Shown here piece by piece: positions 61,199 to 64,000 of a stretch of DNA of 64,000 nt (position 1 is the first letter of the stretch; the number at the start of each line of letters is the position of its first letter). The DNA lies in contig JAPTOF010000002.1 of assembly GCA_028554755.1 (NCBI GenBank), forward strand, positions 12,449,001 through 12,513,000, read 5' to 3'. The DNA is from Cordia subcordata (Eukaryota > Streptophyta > Magnoliopsida > Boraginales > Cordiaceae). Below the pieces are notes generated by a model. It did not search any database. It was not told where the DNA came from and saw only the letters and a list, made by a program, of their open reading frames with translations. Position numbers and translations under genes: made by a program.

Positions 61199-62319
61199 TT
61201 GATCATGTCTACAATATTTTCAAATGGTCACATATTTGAAAATAATTTGTTTTCAATCCAGTCTGATAATATCAGAAGGGAAAAATCTATTCCTGATAAT
61301 AATGATGATAATTGTAGAAATCAATATAAAATTGATTTTAGTCCAGGAAGTAGGGCTAGAAAACAAATTCAAATGGAATTTAATACACCTAAATATAAGG
61401 AATTTAGGGATTGGTTTGCTAAAAATACAGATTTAGCAGAAAGACAAAAACTTCAGGAAGAATTCTATAATGAATTAGAAAGGAAAAATCAAATAATAGA
61501 TTTTGTTCCTTGGTTTTTTAAGAAACAATTAACTCCTAAATTAAATGTTTTAGGAAAAATACTCATGCAATACAAAAAACATGAGAAAAGAAAAGAAATA
61601 AGAAAAGCTAAAAGAAAAGCTAAACAAGAATCCAGGAAGCAATTATATAAAATATTGCAAGAAAATGGAATAGATGTATTATCTGATAAAGAAAAAGAAA
61701 AAAGACGTCAGAAAAATAAAAGACGTAGAAAAATGAAAAAAATGAAAAGAAAACAAGAAAATAAAATTCTTACAGAAAAAGAAGATAAGAATATAAACTT
61801 ATCAGAAAAAGAAAACTTAGATTATTATAAAAAATCTAAGAAGAAAAAGAAACAAGAAGAAAATCACAATTCTGATTTAATAAAAAATCAAATTGAAGAT
61901 TTAATAAGTTTTTCAGATAATGAAAAAGAATCTGAAAAAGAAATAGAAACAGAAGAATCTTCTAATAAAAAGAAGAAAGTTTATAAACAAAAGAAAAGAT
62001 CACCTCATTGGTATGAAAAGAAAGAAATGAGGAAAAAGCTCAGAATTGAAGCTAAAAAACAAAAAATTGAAGAATTAAAGAAACTTGGGGAATATGTACC
62101 AAAAAGAAATATAAACCATGTGAATTTTGTGGTAAAAATACCCACAATACTTATATGTGTTGGGCCAGAAGGAAAATGGAAAAAATAAATAAATTGAAAG
62201 TTGATAACAATATTCAAACAAAATTAATTGAAAGTGTTATTAAAGCAGAAAATAATAATTACGATCTGAAGAATCATTTACTTCTGAAAATTCTGAAAAT
62301 TATGAATCTCAATCCTTAA
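61199..62319 (+). pseudogene. Coat/gag-like protein of a pararetrovirus-like element, frameshifted before its zinc knuckle
   Basis: The frame 61199-62188 (329 codons) begins with an acidic head and the KIDFSPGSRARKQIQ block shared with 59757-59940. A strongly basic Lys/Arg middle and an alternating Lys/Glu coiled-coil-like region follow. A CCHC zinc knuckle (CEFCGKNTHNTYMC, 62119-62160) is encoded in a different frame, so a 1-nt shift has occurred at the A-run near 62101-62105; that frame ends at about 62319. Basic middle plus CCHC knuckle is the layout of caulimovirid coat proteins and retrotransposon gag. Confidence 0.7.
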
Positions 62320-63386
62320 ATATTATTGAGGATCAGAATGAGAGAAAATTATATAAATCTTTAAAATATCTTAAAGATAATTTTCAAAAATTTGGAAATT
62401 TTGAACATAAAGAAAATTCAAATAAATTGGAATATTTAACAGAATCAGATAATTCTAATTTTGAGGATATTAATTCTAATAAAGAATTTGATTCTGAAGA
62501 AGAAAATAAAATAGAAGCAGAAAATATTTCTGAAAATTTTGAAAATTATGAAACAGATTTATATAATTTAAGTAAATCTGAATCCTTAGAAATTATTAAG
62601 GTTGATAATTCAGAAATGATATATAATTCTGAATTAAAAGAATTAGATAATAATTCTAATGAACAGATTAATTCTGAAAATTTCCATGAAGGAGTTAAAT
62701 CTGAAAATAATAATTCAGATGAAGGATATAATTTTGAAAAAGAAATTTGGTATTATGAAGATTACCAAAGATATGAATTAAATAAAAATTCAGAAAAGGA
62801 TCAACAAGATAATAACTTTAATAAGGAAAGTTATATTTTGAATATTTGTTCAGATGAATTTACTGAATCTAGTTCTGAAGGTATTAATGAAATACAAGCT
62901 GAAGAAAATAATAATTTGAATAATAATTCAAATGAAAATATTAATCTGAAGAATTCAATTGATAATATTGAATTAAGGATAGGTAATGAACCTATGATTA
63001 ACAATTCAAAGGATAATATTGAATCTGATAAAGATGAAAATTCAATATTTGATTCTAATAAAGAATTATTAATTCAAAATAACCTTAATAAATTTAAGGA
63101 AGTTAAATCTGAAGATTTAATTAATAATTCTAAAATAAATAAATCAGAACAATCTAATGGATTGAAATTAATGAAGAATATTGAATCATTAATTGATGAA
63201 AAAGAAATTTTATATAAAATTTCTGATAACTCAATTAAAGTTGAGAAAAATCCTGAAAACAATCCTGATATAAGATTACAGGAACAACAAAACAGATTGA
63301 ATAATTTGCTTCAATCAGAATTGAATAAATTGAGTAAAGAAATAAAAATTTCTTCAAAAAGTCTTCGTAAAAGAGAAGATAATTAA
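62265..63386 (+). pseudogene. Acidic Asn/Glu/Ser-rich frame, probably the tail of the same coat/gag-like protein
   Basis: Open frame with first ATG at 62427 and coding-like composition reaching back to about 62265, in a third frame relative to the zinc knuckle, so a second shift lies near 62260. Extremely rich in Asn, Glu, Ser, Ile and Asp with A-rich codons, and repeated SEN/NSN words. No catalytic motif. Acidic tails occur in caulimovirid coat precursors, but this one is unusually long (about 370 residues) and Asn-rich. A separate virus-specific protein is possible. Confidence 0.5.
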
Positions 63387-64000
63387 AAACTAACAAATAA
63401 GTTAGAGGAACACAATTTGGGAAAAATTGTGAGAACTAATTTGATGTAAGATTCCAATTATAATATTGGATCTAACAAAAAGAAATCCAAAATGGAAAAA
63501 GAAGAAAAACCCTCAACTTGAATAGAAGTTGGAAAAATTCAAAAAGAATTTAGGTTTTATTTTATCAATATTTTACCAGAAAAGAAAAAGAATAATCTTT
63601 AAATTAAAACTGGTTTAATAACAAGAAAGCTGGTTTAATTTTACCAGATGAAAATATTGATCAAAAGAATCAGAAAAATTTAGTTCTGAGAATAATCTGA
63701 AATATTAATCAAAAGAATTATAAACTTTTGAAAAGTTTAATGATTTTGAGCATGAAAATAAATTCAATCATAAAATTTGAATAAATAAGTTTTAACTTAT
63801 CTGTATAAGAAGATAGTTTAAGAAATATGGAAATGATTTATTAAATCATTTGTATTAATTGGATAATATAAAAATCCAATATTAATTCAAGAATTTTAAC
63901 CATTTTTGAAAGGATATTATAATGGTTAGTCAAAATTGATCTTTTAATATAAAAAGATTATTGAAGACAATTAATTGCGTTAATCGTTATTTACGCAGAT
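63387..64000 (+). other. A-rich continuation of the viral-like unit, no open frame
   Basis: Composition stays A-rich and coding-like fragments seem to continue, with many stops. Protease and polymerase of this plus-strand unit, if present, lie beyond the right edge. Confidence 0.4.

Noticed and set aside
61938..62217. 70-codon minus-strand frame, Phe/Ser-rich
   Set aside because: Antisense of the A-rich gag/coat-like frame.

Overview
This looks like nuclear DNA of a eudicot plant. It is very AT-rich, carries spliced genes with GT-AG introns, a plant laccase, an ERF transcription factor, a plant elicitor peptide precursor and an IST1-like gene, and is full of plant transposons (Copia, hAT-type MITEs, SINE, CACTA-like ends) plus endogenous pararetrovirus sequence. 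I cannot name the species. There is nothing bacterial: no operons, no CRISPR.

Layout. 1-1.64 kb: 5' half of a laccase gene (minus strand, exons 1-4, running off the left edge). 4.11-9.11 kb: a full-length but decayed Ty1/Copia retrotransposon (minus strand) with both LTRs, PBS, PPT and gag-PR-IN-RT-RH remnants. 9.2-26.8 kb: gene-poor intergenic DNA with a fold-back element, a relic RNase H domain, TRIM-like scraps, many hAT-like MITEs, two possible CACTA ends, an hAT element with an 8-bp target duplication, and an adjacent tRNA-derived SINE with its own target duplication. 27.0-27.5 kb: a single-exon ERF gene of the LEP type. 31.1-32.4 kb: a two-exon gene for a plant elicitor peptide precursor (PROPEP-like); the short second exon, which encodes the putative peptide, lies 950 bp from the first and is easily missed. 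39.6-44.1 kb: a complete six-exon IST1-like gene. 47.5 kb: a nuclear tRNA-Thr(TGT). 48.5-58.3 kb: a large intron-containing copy of the 26S proteasome subunit gene RPN1, broken by at least three frameshifts and two nonsense codons although most splice sites survive. 58.9-64.0 kb: rearranged endogenous pararetrovirus-like DNA. Protease and reverse-transcriptase pieces on the minus strand are interrupted by an inverted plus-strand piece, and next to them is a second, plus-strand unit starting with a tRNA-iMet primer-binding site.

How the genes relate. They are independent plant loci with no operon-like logic. Likely live genes are the laccase (apoplastic phenolic oxidation), the ERF (developmental transcription control), the PROPEP-like gene (damage/immune signalling), the IST1-like gene (ESCRT-III/multivesicular body sorting) and the tRNA. 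The RPN1 copy, the Copia element and the pararetrovirus pieces look dead. Exon boundaries were placed by eye from reading frame, GT-AG signals and family knowledge; no alignment or expression data were available.
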